Assembly: GCA_002728565.1 (NCBI GenBank)
Contig: PBUX01000047.1
Span: 7,070 to 18,098 of the forward strand
Direction: 5' to 3'
Length of the DNA: 11,029 bases
DNA from: Methanobacteriota archaeon
GTDB taxonomy: Archaea > Thermoplasmatota > Poseidoniia > Poseidoniales > Thalassarchaeaceae
The notes under the pieces: generated by a model
Database searches by the model: none
Told to the model about the DNA's origin: nothing
Seen by the model: the letters and a program-made list of their open reading frames with translations, nothing else
Position numbers and translations under genes: made by a program
Shown here: one piece after another, positions 1 to 7,594 of the stretch
How the letters are laid out: each line of letters opens with the position of its first letter
Numbering within the stretch: the first letter of the stretch is position 1

Positions 1-794
1 GCATTGGCGTATCTGATGTTCAGATCGGGGTGAATGCGCTCGTGCTCCCTTCTGAGGATGTGCCGAACCCACGGCTTTGCCAAAACCGCCCTGCCTGGGA
101 GCTTGCCGTCGATGATTTTGGGGAAGGAGGTGGCAGGGGACTCTAGGACGATCCCCCTCAGAGAGTCAGCCCACCACCCAGATGCGTGCGAAGAGAGACG
201 AATGGCAAGCAGCCCACCCATCGAGTGCCCATAAATCCACAATCTCTTGGGTGTGAATCCTAGGGCATCCGGAGCGTGGTTCAGCAGACCTTCGAGGTCG
301 GTCAGCACTTTCAGTAGGGTCCAGTCGTGCCTCCTCCCTTGCGCGCCGAAACCTCGCTGGTCCAGGCTAATCACGTTCACACCAAGGCCATGCAGGTGTA
401 TGGCCCTGGACTCCCCCCTCGAAAGCCTAGAGCTGTATCCGTGAAGGTACAGCACCAAGTCTTCGCTAGCCTCTTCGGACTCCATGAGGAAGGCCTTCAG
501 GGTCTCGTTCCCCCATCCGTGGAATGTGAATGGTTTCCAACCCGGATTGATGGGCTCGACAGAACTCTGCCTTCGAGTGACGAAAACCGACTGGTACACC
601 CTCCAATAGACAAGGAACCAGGCCACGAACGGAGCGGTAACTCCGAGTGCCAGCCAGTAGGCCCTGTTGGATGCGATACCGGGGATCAGTACAAGCGCGA
701 GAATCTCCCCGGCCAGAACTGCCATGAGGACTCCAGGAATCGTCGGCCACCAGCTAATCGGAGTTGATTGATAGGAAGAGGAGCGCCCCTTCAC
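1..794 (-). CDS. Membrane-anchored alpha/beta hydrolase (serine hydrolase, Bem46/S33-like), partial
   Basis: The 3' end lies beyond the left edge; about 264 codons are visible. Numbered from the GTG at 794, residues ~15-41 and ~44-64 are strongly hydrophobic and look like two N-terminal membrane segments. They are followed by a soluble alpha/beta-hydrolase fold: strand LVLYLHG at 113-119 (HG oxyanion-hole motif), SLDQRGFG at 143-150, and the nucleophile elbow GHSMGG at 189-194 with Ser191. Family knowledge says such enzymes hydrolyse esters, lipids or peptides; the catalytic Asp and His should lie further on, mostly outside the window. The substrate cannot be told. The start is uncertain: GTG at 794 has GAGGGG about 9 nt upstream and sits 32 nt after the acyl-CoA dehydrogenase stop; ATG at 725 has GGAG 5 nt upstream but would begin inside the first membrane segment. 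As last visible gene of a beta-oxidation operon it could supply acyl chains from esters or lipids (inference). Confidence 0.85.
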   Translation of the reverse strand, partial: MKGRSSSYQSTPISWWPTIPGVLMAVLAGEILALVLIPGIASNRAYWLALGVTAPFVAWFLVYWRVYQSVFVTRRQSSVEPINPGWKPFTFHGWGNETLKAFLMESEEASEDLVLYLHGYSSRLSRGESRAIHLHGLGVNVISLDQRGFGAQGRRHDWTLLKVLTDLEGLLNHAPDALGFTPKRLWIYGHSMGGLLAIRLSSHASGWWADSLRGIVLESPATSFPKIIDGKLPGRAVLAKPWVRHILRREHERIHPDLNIRYAN

Positions 795-826
795 TAGGCT
801 CTGCCCCTCTTTGCCGCTCTCCGAAA

Positions 827-2632
827 TCAGAACATCGCCTCCGGGTACTCCATCATCGGACCGGGCCCCGATTGGATCTTCGCAGCAAGCCCAAGGGTCT
901 CAGGGAATATCCTGTTGAAGAAGAAGCGAGCGCTAGCAAGCTTTGCGTCATAGAAAGGCTCTCCCTTCCGCTTTAGGCAGATCTTCGCTATTCTGGCCCA
1001 CATGTAAGCCAGGAGGACGTTTCCGAAGTACCGGCAGTAATCCGTCGCTCCCGCCGCTAGGAAGTGAGGGTCGGCCATTCCCTCTCCCACCATTAGAAGC
1101 GTGATCTGCTGTAGACCCCTTGCCCCTTGGTGCAGGGGCCTGTTGAACTCGGCCATCTCTTCGTCATCCCTGTTCTCCTCGATGAAATCAGTCAGCGGCC
1201 ACATTAGGTATCGCAGGTTCCTCCCGAACCCCTGCGTTACCTTGCGGCCAGCAAGGTCGAGGGCCTGTATACCGTTCGTCCCCTCCCAGATTTTGGATAT
1301 CCGCACGTCCCTGTAGAATTGCTCGACACCGTACTCGGAGCAGTACCCAGCCCCGCCCATTACTTGCATGCAGGTACTTGCAGTCTCACACCCGAGGTCC
1401 GTGAAGTGAGCTTTCACTATGGGCGTGAACATCGCCACAAGTCCCTCGGCCGGCTCGGATACATCGGGGTCGTCACTACGCATCTGATCGAGAAGGATCC
1501 CTGTCCATGCAGCTAGAGCCCTGCAACCCTCGTTGTTCACCTTGGACTCCAGAAGCATGCGCCTCACGTCCGGGTGGACTAGGATGTTGTCGGCCGCTTC
1601 GTTGGGGCTCCTTGCCCCCTTCAGGTCCCTTCCCTGCCTTCGGTCCTTGGACCAATTCAGAGCGTTTTGGTATGCTATCTCACCCAGACCGAGACCCATC
1701 ATACCAGTCGCTAACCTCTCTCTGTTCATCATCTCGAACATCAATGGCATGCCCTCGTGGAGCGGCCCGACCAGCCATCCCACGCTCTCGTCGAAATTCA
1801 TGACGCAAGTAGGGCTAGCGTGCAACCCCATCTTCTCCTCGCTACCCGAGCAAGACACGCCATTGACAGAATCACTGAGGTCGTGAGTAATCTCCGAGAG
1901 GGACCCATCCCCCCATTGCTTTGGTAGGTACTTGGGAACTAGGAAGAGCGAGATTCCCTTGGTGCCCTCTGGGCCACCAGGAACTTTGGCCAGAACTAGG
2001 TGAACTATGTTGTCCGTCATGTCATGCTCGCCGTAGGTGATGAAGATCTTGGTCCCGGATATCCGGTAGGTTCCGTCCTCATTCGGATCCGCTCTGGTGG
2101 AGATGATGCCCAGGTCAGTCCCCGCGTGGGGCTCTGTGAGGCACATCGTCCCAGCCCACTCGCCTGTAGCTAGATTGCCTGCGTAGTAGTCAACGAGCTC
2201 GCTGACACCATGCTCTGCCAGAACCTCGTAGACCCCGGTGGTAAGTGCAGGCAGGACGCTCAGTGACATGCAGGTAGACGTTCCGAACTCCGCCCAAGTC
2301 ACCGCTTGGAATAAGGTCGGAGCTCCCATTCCACCGTGTTCAGGCTTGCTTGAAGTCGCGAACCAACCCTCTTCGACGCCCCTCTTGTAGGCATCCTTGA
2401 ATTCCTCGGGCATCGAGATCTTACCGTCCTCGAATCTGAGCCCTTTCCTGTCTCCGATCTCGTTGATGGGAAGCCAGACCTCCTTGACGTGAGTGCCCCA
2501 CCCCTCCATTAGCATGGATAGGAAATCCCAGTCGAAGTCATCGAAGCCAAGCCCCTCGATGGAGCCGACTGCGTCGAACACCTCGTTGAATAGGAACTCG
2601 TAGTCTCGAGAAGGAGGGTCCCAGTCTACCAA
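827..2632 (-). CDS. fadE: Acyl-CoA dehydrogenase, ~600-residue FadE/AcdB type
   Basis: This FAD enzyme should oxidise acyl-CoA to trans-2-enoyl-CoA, the first step of beta-oxidation, passing electrons to an electron-transfer flavoprotein not encoded in the window. The protein is 601 residues, longer than the ~380 of short acyl-CoA dehydrogenases. It fits the subfamily with extra N-terminal and C-terminal domains (Bacillus FadE, DmdC). Visible motifs are MCLTEPHAGTDLG (163-175, FAD/substrate contact), GTKIFITYGEHD (193-204), EKMGLHASPTC (266-276) and KIWEGTNGIQALDLAGRK (447-464), where Glu450 is the likely catalytic base. Residues after ~470 form the extra C-terminal helical domain. The start is TTG, chosen because GAGGTGAT lies just upstream and the in-frame stop of the previous gene is 9 nt before it. 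The subfamily also contains DmdC, which acts on methylmercaptopropionyl-CoA, so the precise substrate is open, though the neighbours favour fatty acyl-CoA. Confidence 0.95.
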   Translation of the reverse strand: MVDWDPPSRDYEFLFNEVFDAVGSIEGLGFDDFDWDFLSMLMEGWGTHVKEVWLPINEIGDRKGLRFEDGKISMPEEFKDAYKRGVEEGWFATSSKPEHGGMGAPTLFQAVTWAEFGTSTCMSLSVLPALTTGVYEVLAEHGVSELVDYYAGNLATGEWAGTMCLTEPHAGTDLGIISTRADPNEDGTYRISGTKIFITYGEHDMTDNIVHLVLAKVPGGPEGTKGISLFLVPKYLPKQWGDGSLSEITHDLSDSVNGVSCSGSEEKMGLHASPTCVMNFDESVGWLVGPLHEGMPLMFEMMNRERLATGMMGLGLGEIAYQNALNWSKDRRQGRDLKGARSPNEAADNILVHPDVRRMLLESKVNNEGCRALAAWTGILLDQMRSDDPDVSEPAEGLVAMFTPIVKAHFTDLGCETASTCMQVMGGAGYCSEYGVEQFYRDVRISKIWEGTNGIQALDLAGRKVTQGFGRNLRYLMWPLTDFIEENRDDEEMAEFNRPLHQGARGLQQITLLMVGEGMADPHFLAAGATDYCRYFGNVLLAYMWARIAKICLKRKGEPFYDAKLASARFFFNRIFPETLGLAAKIQSGPGPMMEYPEAMF

Positions 2633-2635
2633 ATC

Positions 2636-2643
2636 ATCACCTC
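2636..2643 (-). promoter_or_regulatory. Strong Shine-Dalgarno site fixing a TTG start
   Basis: On the minus strand GAGGTGAT overlaps the TGA stop of the upstream dehydrogenase/hydratase gene and ends 3 nt before the TTG at 2632. It matches the usual 16S 3'-tail complement. The only nearby ATG (2637-2635) is in another frame and stops after three codons. This decides the TTG start and suggests translational coupling between the two genes. Confidence 0.8.
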
Positions 2644-5053
2644 AGTTCCTCAGTGGCTTGCCGTGCTCCAGCATGTGCTCCATCCTAGCGAGGGTGTCCT
2701 CTTGCCTGCCCAGCCTCCCTATCGAGGCCCTTTCCAAGGCTAGGAGATCATCCTCACTGATCTCGTCGAGAATGTCCGTGCTGCCTCCGGACAGTATTTC
2801 CGCGAGCTCCGAGGTTACCACTACGTCGTGGGGCGTAGCCCTACCCGAGAGGGCCAGATCGGAAACCGCCATGTCAAGTGCCAGCCTAGCTGTCCGTCCT
2901 GGTAGGTTGTAGGTCCTTGGCTCCGGTGGGCTGTACCCATCAATTAGCTCCAAGGCCCGTTCCTTTGCATCGGACAGCAAGCGATCGCGGTTCATCGTAA
3001 TCCTATCTTCCGGACCTAGGAACCCCATTGATCGGGCCTGATCAGCCGATTTCGCCACCTGCGCAGTGCCGATTATCTCGAAGGCCTTCAAAATCGGGCC
3101 CATCGGGCCGCCCGTTGCGATTCCGAAGTCCCTCAGCCTCCCAAGCAGCTCCTTGCAACCCCCCCATGCGGGGACGATACCGACACCGACCTCTACCAGC
3201 CCGATGTACGACTCGGAGTGCGACTGTATAGCATCACAGTGCATCAGCACCTCTGCACCGCCACCAAGGCACAATCCCGCGGATGCGCCTACGACAGGGA
3301 CCTTGCAGTACTTTAGCGCCTTGTAGGCAAGCTGACCCGCCTCTATGAAGCCCTCGACCTCTTTCCATGCGGCCAGATTCACTGCGAAAAGAACCAGTCC
3401 GAGATTCGCTCCAGCCGAGAAGTTAGCCCCGTCGTTTCCGATCACGATTCCCTTCCAGCCGTCTGCCTCCGCCAGTCTTACTGCCTCGGACAGCATCTCG
3501 ATAATCATCGGATCGACTGCATTCATCTTCGAGTGGTACTCGACGAGCAATATCCCATCCCCCATGTCCCAGATGCTCGCCGACCCGTTCCTTCTCAGCG
3601 GCTTCCCCCTTCTCCTCAGGTCGGCAACAGTGATTGTGGAGTCCGGCCTGTCCACAGGTACAAAGGACCCATCTGGGCATAGGCGCAATATTTCGCCTTC
3701 TTCCATTGAGTAGAAAGACCCCTTCTTGCTCCCCATCCTCAGGAATGCCGGCACATCTGATCCGCTATCTTCCAGTCGCTCGACGACGCTTGAAGCGCCA
3801 ATGGAATCGATCATCTCGAACGGCCCCTTCTTCCAATTGTATCCAACCCTCATCGCGCTGTCGATAGCGTAGAAGTCATCGCTCACCTCTGGTACGATGC
3901 TAGCAGCGTATGCCAGGGTCTCGAGCAGCACCTCTGCCACGAAAGATGAGCCCTTGTCAGAGCACTCCAGAAGCTTGCTAATCCCCTGTTTTCCAAGTTT
4001 TGCGGAGGGGAATCCGGCTCTTCTATCCGCTGGCGCGTACTCTCCGGTCTTAAGGTCACGAGCCTCCTTTACTCGCCCGCCATTTTCAGTGTTCAGGCGA
4101 TAGAATCCGCCCTTTCCCTTTCTTCCCGTGTAGCCCTCAGCTATCATTTGATCAATCAGATCGCCACCCGTTCCGGCAATTTGATGCAGGGGGTCAGCTG
4201 GATCCAGATGCTCAAGCATGCTTGACATGACATGAGGGATCAAGTCAATCCCGACTAGGTCCATGAGACCGAACACTGCAGTCTTAGGAACTCCGATAGG
4301 CCGCCCGAGCATGGCATCCGCCTGTTCGACAGTAAGGTCGTGATCGATTGTAGCCTTGAGGGCCCTTTGGATGAAGAAGACACCTAGCCTATTTCCGATG
4401 AATCCCGGAGTATCGTTGCAATTCACCACCCTCTTGCCGAGACGGACGTCTGCAAAGTCGGAAAAGCGGGAGATCACCTCATCATCGACCTCTTTGCCCG
4501 ATACCACCTCTAGAAGTGGTAGGTATCTTGGTGGGTTGAAGAAGTGTGTAATTAGGAAACGGCTTGCGACACCAATCGGCATGCCATCTGTCAGGGATGA
4601 GCGAGGCAAAGTCGAAGTGTTGGAAGAAAGTATGGTTTTGGGGCCTAGGTGCTCAGCGATCCTGGAGTAAAGTGAGCGTTTGACTCCGAGGTCTTCTATG
4701 ACAACCTCAATGACCCAGTCGTAGTCTTCAATGAGGTGGAGGTCGTCCTCTAAATTCCCAGGTGTTATCCGATCTGCAAATGAACGTTTCATCAGCATCT
4801 CTGGATCCGATTTGTGCATTTTTTCCTTGGCGATCCTAGCTAGGCAGTCGCGGTCTACAGCTTCTTCAGGAACTACATCTAGAAGAAGTACATCGCAACC
4901 GGCGTTGGCGCATTGCGCTGCAATCCCAGCACCCATTACGCCACTGCCAATTACTGCCACCCGAAATATGCAAGCATCCTCTGTGGAGACGACTTTCGCC
5001 TTTGTAGACGGACGCCCTTCTGAAGCCATCAATAGCTCGGAGCCGACCATCAT
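2642..5053 (-). CDS. fadN: Fused 3-hydroxyacyl-CoA dehydrogenase / enoyl-CoA hydratase (FadN-like)
   Basis: A bifunctional enzyme for the two middle steps of beta-oxidation: hydration of trans-2-enoyl-CoA and NAD-dependent oxidation of the 3-hydroxyacyl-CoA. It has 803 residues. The Rossmann domain starts near 31 with GSGVMG (36-41) and an acidic Asp59 that favours NAD. Dehydrogenase residues are SSNTS (143-147), His170 in THFFNP, Glu182 in LLEVV, and Asn221 in NDTPGFIGNRL. The C-terminal dehydrogenase domain covers ~215-320 and a second copy ~366-455. The crotonase domain spans ~495-685, with both catalytic glutamates in place: Glu601 (GGGAE) and Glu621 (GLVEVGVG). A helical tail follows. 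The order (dehydrogenase first) is that of Bacillus FadN and archaeal fusions, opposite to E. coli FadB. Two adjacent ATGs (5053, 5050) follow the thiolase stop by 6 nt, with GAGGA before them. Met9 is an alternative start, since ~30 residues precede the fold. Confidence 0.96.
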   Translation of the reverse strand: MMVGSELLMASEGRPSTKAKVVSTEDACIFRVAVIGSGVMGAGIAAQCANAGCDVLLLDVVPEEAVDRDCLARIAKEKMHKSDPEMLMKRSFADRITPGNLEDDLHLIEDYDWVIEVVIEDLGVKRSLYSRIAEHLGPKTILSSNTSTLPRSSLTDGMPIGVASRFLITHFFNPPRYLPLLEVVSGKEVDDEVISRFSDFADVRLGKRVVNCNDTPGFIGNRLGVFFIQRALKATIDHDLTVEQADAMLGRPIGVPKTAVFGLMDLVGIDLIPHVMSSMLEHLDPADPLHQIAGTGGDLIDQMIAEGYTGRKGKGGFYRLNTENGGRVKEARDLKTGEYAPADRRAGFPSAKLGKQGISKLLECSDKGSSFVAEVLLETLAYAASIVPEVSDDFYAIDSAMRVGYNWKKGPFEMIDSIGASSVVERLEDSGSDVPAFLRMGSKKGSFYSMEEGEILRLCPDGSFVPVDRPDSTITVADLRRRGKPLRRNGSASIWDMGDGILLVEYHSKMNAVDPMIIEMLSEAVRLAEADGWKGIVIGNDGANFSAGANLGLVLFAVNLAAWKEVEGFIEAGQLAYKALKYCKVPVVGASAGLCLGGGAEVLMHCDAIQSHSESYIGLVEVGVGIVPAWGGCKELLGRLRDFGIATGGPMGPILKAFEIIGTAQVAKSADQARSMGFLGPEDRITMNRDRLLSDAKERALELIDGYSPPEPRTYNLPGRTARLALDMAVSDLALSGRATPHDVVVTSELAEILSGGSTDILDEISEDDLLALERASIGRLGRQEDTLARMEHMLEHGKPLRN

Positions 5054-5059
5054 TATTCC

Positions 5060-6196
5060 TCACTCATACCGCTCTAGCACGGTCGCGATCCCCTGTCCCC
5101 CGCCTATGCACATTGTCGCAAGAGCGCGAGTCGCCCCGTTTTTCTGTAGCAGACTAGCTGCCTTGCCGGTGATCCTAGCCCCACTGGCACCCAGTGGGTG
5201 GCCCAAGGCGATTGCACCACCCTCGACGTTGACCTTAGCAGAGTCAAGGCCGAGCTCACGAATAACCGCCAGGGACTGAGCTGCGAATGCCTCGTTCAGC
5301 TCAACGATTTCGATGTCATCAATGGTAAGTCCAGCTCGATCAAGGGCCGTCCTCGTTGCTTCTACCGGCCCAATGCCCATTATTTCTGGCGCGCAGCCGC
5401 TGACGGCAGTCGATAGGATACGAGCAAGGGGGGTGAGACCATTCTCCTTAGCGAAGCCCTCAGTGCAAACAAGAACAAAGGCTGCTCCGTCGGTGAGGGG
5501 GGATGATGTGCCCGCCGTCACGCTCCCGTCAGAGTCGAAAGCGGGACGAAGTCTTGCTAGGGACTCTAGGTCGGTCTCGGGCCTTATGCAACCGTCTTCA
5601 TTCACAACACCGTACTCGGTCTCTATTTCAACTACCTCTTGTGAGAAAGATCCGTCGGATTTGGCCCTCTCGGCTCGAGAGTGACTCTCTACTGCGAAGG
5701 CCTCCTGATCAGTTCGGTCAATGCCGTACTTCTTGGCTAGGTTTTCGGCTGTAATGCCCATGGAGGTGAAAGCCTCTGGATAGCCCTCGATCAGCGTTGG
5801 GTTAGGCATGGGGTTGAAACCCGTCATAGGCACCCTGGACATGGATTCGACGCCTCCTGCAATGAAGGCGTCCCCAGCTCCCAATGCTATCCGACCGGCT
5901 GCGTCATGAATGGCCTGCATGCTAGATCCGCAGAAACGATTGATGGTGACCCCAGGCACAGTCTCTGGCAAGTCGGTAAGGAATGTTATCATTCTAGCGA
6001 GATTGAAACCCTGCTCTCCTTCCGGAAACGCAGTCCCGACAATGATGTCTTCAATCAGGCTCGGGTCTATTTCCAGTTCGGCAATTAGGGAGTTAACCAC
6101 GATTGCGGCCAGGTCATCTGCTCTAGTCCTTGAAAGAGCGCCCTTGCTTGCCCTCGTGAAAGGCGATCTAGCGTATCCGGCAATTACAGATTGCAT
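5060..6196 (-). CDS. fadA: Acetyl-CoA acyltransferase (thiolase)
   Basis: Thiolase should cleave 3-ketoacyl-CoA with CoA, releasing acetyl-CoA, the last step of the beta-oxidation spiral. At 378 residues it has the family's normal length. The acylated cysteine is Cys89 in NRFCGSS, NEAF lies at 301-304, the active-site histidine is His333 in GGAIALGHPLGASGAR (326-341), and the second catalytic cysteine is Cys363 in CIGGGQG. It is the first gene of the minus-strand operon; its stop is 6 nt before the next ATG. No Shine-Dalgarno sequence precedes the ATG, whereas a TATA-like box sits 24-31 nt upstream, so a leaderless mRNA is likely (inference). A biosynthetic acetoacetyl-CoA thiolase has the same motifs. 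The hydratase/dehydrogenase and acyl-CoA dehydrogenase neighbours favour the degradative role. Confidence 0.95.
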   Translation of the reverse strand: MQSVIAGYARSPFTRASKGALSRTRADDLAAIVVNSLIAELEIDPSLIEDIIVGTAFPEGEQGFNLARMITFLTDLPETVPGVTINRFCGSSMQAIHDAAGRIALGAGDAFIAGGVESMSRVPMTGFNPMPNPTLIEGYPEAFTSMGITAENLAKKYGIDRTDQEAFAVESHSRAERAKSDGSFSQEVVEIETEYGVVNEDGCIRPETDLESLARLRPAFDSDGSVTAGTSSPLTDGAAFVLVCTEGFAKENGLTPLARILSTAVSGCAPEIMGIGPVEATRTALDRAGLTIDDIEIVELNEAFAAQSLAVIRELGLDSAKVNVEGGAIALGHPLGASGARITGKAASLLQKNGATRALATMCIGGGQGIATVLERYE

Positions 6197-6219
6197 GACT
6201 ATAATCGCGCATTTCGATT

Positions 6220-6227
6220 TAGATAAA
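6220..6227 (-). promoter_or_regulatory. Putative archaeal TATA box of the thiolase operon
   Basis: On the minus strand TTTATCTA lies 31 to 24 nt before the thiolase ATG. That is where a TATA box falls when transcription starts at or next to the start codon. There is no ribosome-binding site in the gap, in agreement with a leaderless transcript. The match to the archaeal consensus is partial, so this is a candidate only. Confidence 0.45.
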
Positions 6228-6262
6228 CTATCAAGTGAGTAGGTTTACTTCTCGTAGTGCAT

Positions 6263-6279
6263 TTGATATCAGGTATCAA
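6263..6279. repeat. Perfect inverted repeat, possible operator of the thiolase operon
   Basis: TTGATA-tcagg-TATCAA is a perfect 6-bp inverted repeat with a 5-bp centre in the 95-bp gap between isocitrate dehydrogenase and thiolase. The half-site CTTGATA (minus strand) recurs 45 bp closer to the thiolase (6235-6229), immediately upstream of the TATA-like box. It could be a regulator-binding site for the beta-oxidation operon or a weak hairpin at the end of the isocitrate dehydrogenase mRNA. There is no T-run after it, which argues against a classic intrinsic terminator. Confidence 0.4.
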
Positions 6280-6291
6280 GGATAACACTGG

Positions 6292-7521
6292 CTACATGTG
6301 GCTGATTATCGCTTCGCCGAACTCGGAGCACTTGAGCAGTTGCGCGCCATCCATTAACCTCTGGAAGTCGTAGGTCACAGTGCCATCAGATATTGCCCCC
6401 TCCATGCCCTTGACGATTAGGTCGGCAACCTCATTCCAACCAATGTGCCTCATCATCATCTCAGCTGAAAGAATTAGGCTGCCTGGGTTGACCTTGTCCT
6501 GCCCTGCATACTTTGGAGCAGTACCATGGGTCGCCTCGAATATGGCTACCCCAGTGTCATAGTTGATGTTCGCGCCCGGTGCAATGCCAATACCCCCTAC
6601 TTGCGCGGCAAGCGCATCTGAGATGTAATCGCCGTTTAGGTTCATGGTCGTTAGGACATCATACTCCTCAGGCCGCGTGAGAACCTGCTGCAGCATTGCA
6701 TCGGCAATCACGTCCTTTATGGTGATTGTTCGACCAGTGGAAGGATTCTGGATGGTGCACCAAGGCCCACCATCTAACTCCACTGCTCCGAATTCTTCCT
6801 TCGCTATCTGGTAACCCCAATCCCTGAAACCTCCTTCCGTGAACTTCATGATGTTTCCTTTGTGGACTAGTGTGACGTTGCTCCTGTCCGCGCTAATTGC
6901 GTATTGAATGGCCGCCCGAACTATTCTTGCAGTGCCCTCTTTGCTGATTGGCTTAATTCCAATCCCAGAGGTTTCGGGGAACCGGATTTTATCGACGCCC
7001 ATTTCTTCTTTTAGGAAATCGATCACCTTCCTGGCCTCGGAGCTTTCGGCCTCCCACTCTATGCCAGCATAGACGTCCTCACTATTTTCCCTGAAAATTA
7101 TCATATCCACCGCATCAGGATTTTTCACAGGGCTTGGCGTACCTGAGTACCACCTTACAGGCCTGACACAAGCGTATAGGTCCAGTTGCTGACGCAAAGC
7201 GACATTGAGGCTGCGTATGCCACCACCAACGGGGGTAGTGAGCGGCCCTTTGATGGAGACCAGCCCCTCTCGCATGGCCTGCTTCGTTTGTTCTGGCAGC
7301 CACTCACCGGTCGCATCGAAGGCCTTCTGCCCAGCTAAAACCTCATTCCAGTGGATCCTCTTTGCTCCACCATATGCCACCTCTACTGCGGAGTCAACAA
7401 CTCGCATCATTACCGGCGTTATGTCAACGCCTATCCCATCACCCTCGATGTAGTGAATCTCCGGATTATCTGGAACTTGTAAAACACCACTCGAAATTGT
7501 AATTCCAGTCCCTCGCGCCAT
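6292..7521 (-). CDS. icd: NADP-dependent isocitrate dehydrogenase
   Basis: Oxidatively decarboxylates isocitrate to 2-oxoglutarate in the TCA cycle, yielding NADPH. The 409 residues align by eye over nearly the whole length with E. coli Icd (416). Isocitrate-binding residues are present: Ser104, Asn106, Arg110, Arg120 in RSLNVALR and beyond, and Arg144. So are catalytic Tyr151 (SEDVYAGIEW), Lys221 (VHKGNIMKF) and metal-binding Asp298/Asp302 (NLNGDYISD). NADP-specificity residues are also kept: Lys337 and Tyr338 (HGTAPKYAG), Val344, Tyr384 and Arg388 (VTYDFQRLMDG). The ATG at 7521 has no clear Shine-Dalgarno site or good TATA box, and no better in-frame start lies upstream. The gene ends 95 nt before the thiolase ATG on the same strand; acetyl-CoA from beta-oxidation would feed the cycle in which it works. 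Confidence 0.97.
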   Translation of the reverse strand: MARGTGITISSGVLQVPDNPEIHYIEGDGIGVDITPVMMRVVDSAVEVAYGGAKRIHWNEVLAGQKAFDATGEWLPEQTKQAMREGLVSIKGPLTTPVGGGIRSLNVALRQQLDLYACVRPVRWYSGTPSPVKNPDAVDMIIFRENSEDVYAGIEWEAESSEARKVIDFLKEEMGVDKIRFPETSGIGIKPISKEGTARIVRAAIQYAISADRSNVTLVHKGNIMKFTEGGFRDWGYQIAKEEFGAVELDGGPWCTIQNPSTGRTITIKDVIADAMLQQVLTRPEEYDVLTTMNLNGDYISDALAAQVGGIGIAPGANINYDTGVAIFEATHGTAPKYAGQDKVNPGSLILSAEMMMRHIGWNEVADLIVKGMEGAISDGTVTYDFQRLMDGAQLLKCSEFGEAIISHM

Positions 7522-7594
7522 GGTTCTCGTGCTGCCGATTCGCCCGACATTGATGAAGCCAACCCTTCAAGGATAGCACTCCTTCTCGCGGACC

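Noticed and set aside
466..750. 94-codon minus-strand frame with a GTG start
   Set aside because: It overlaps, in another frame, the alpha/beta hydrolase, whose frame carries the membrane segments, HG motif and GHSMGG. The 94-codon frame is Arg/Ser/Gly-rich shadow sequence.
4731..5279. 182-codon open frame on the plus strand
   Set aside because: It is antisense to the dehydrogenase/hydratase and thiolase junction, both certain genes with catalytic motifs. Its residue mix is Ser/Pro/Arg-rich with no recognisable fold.
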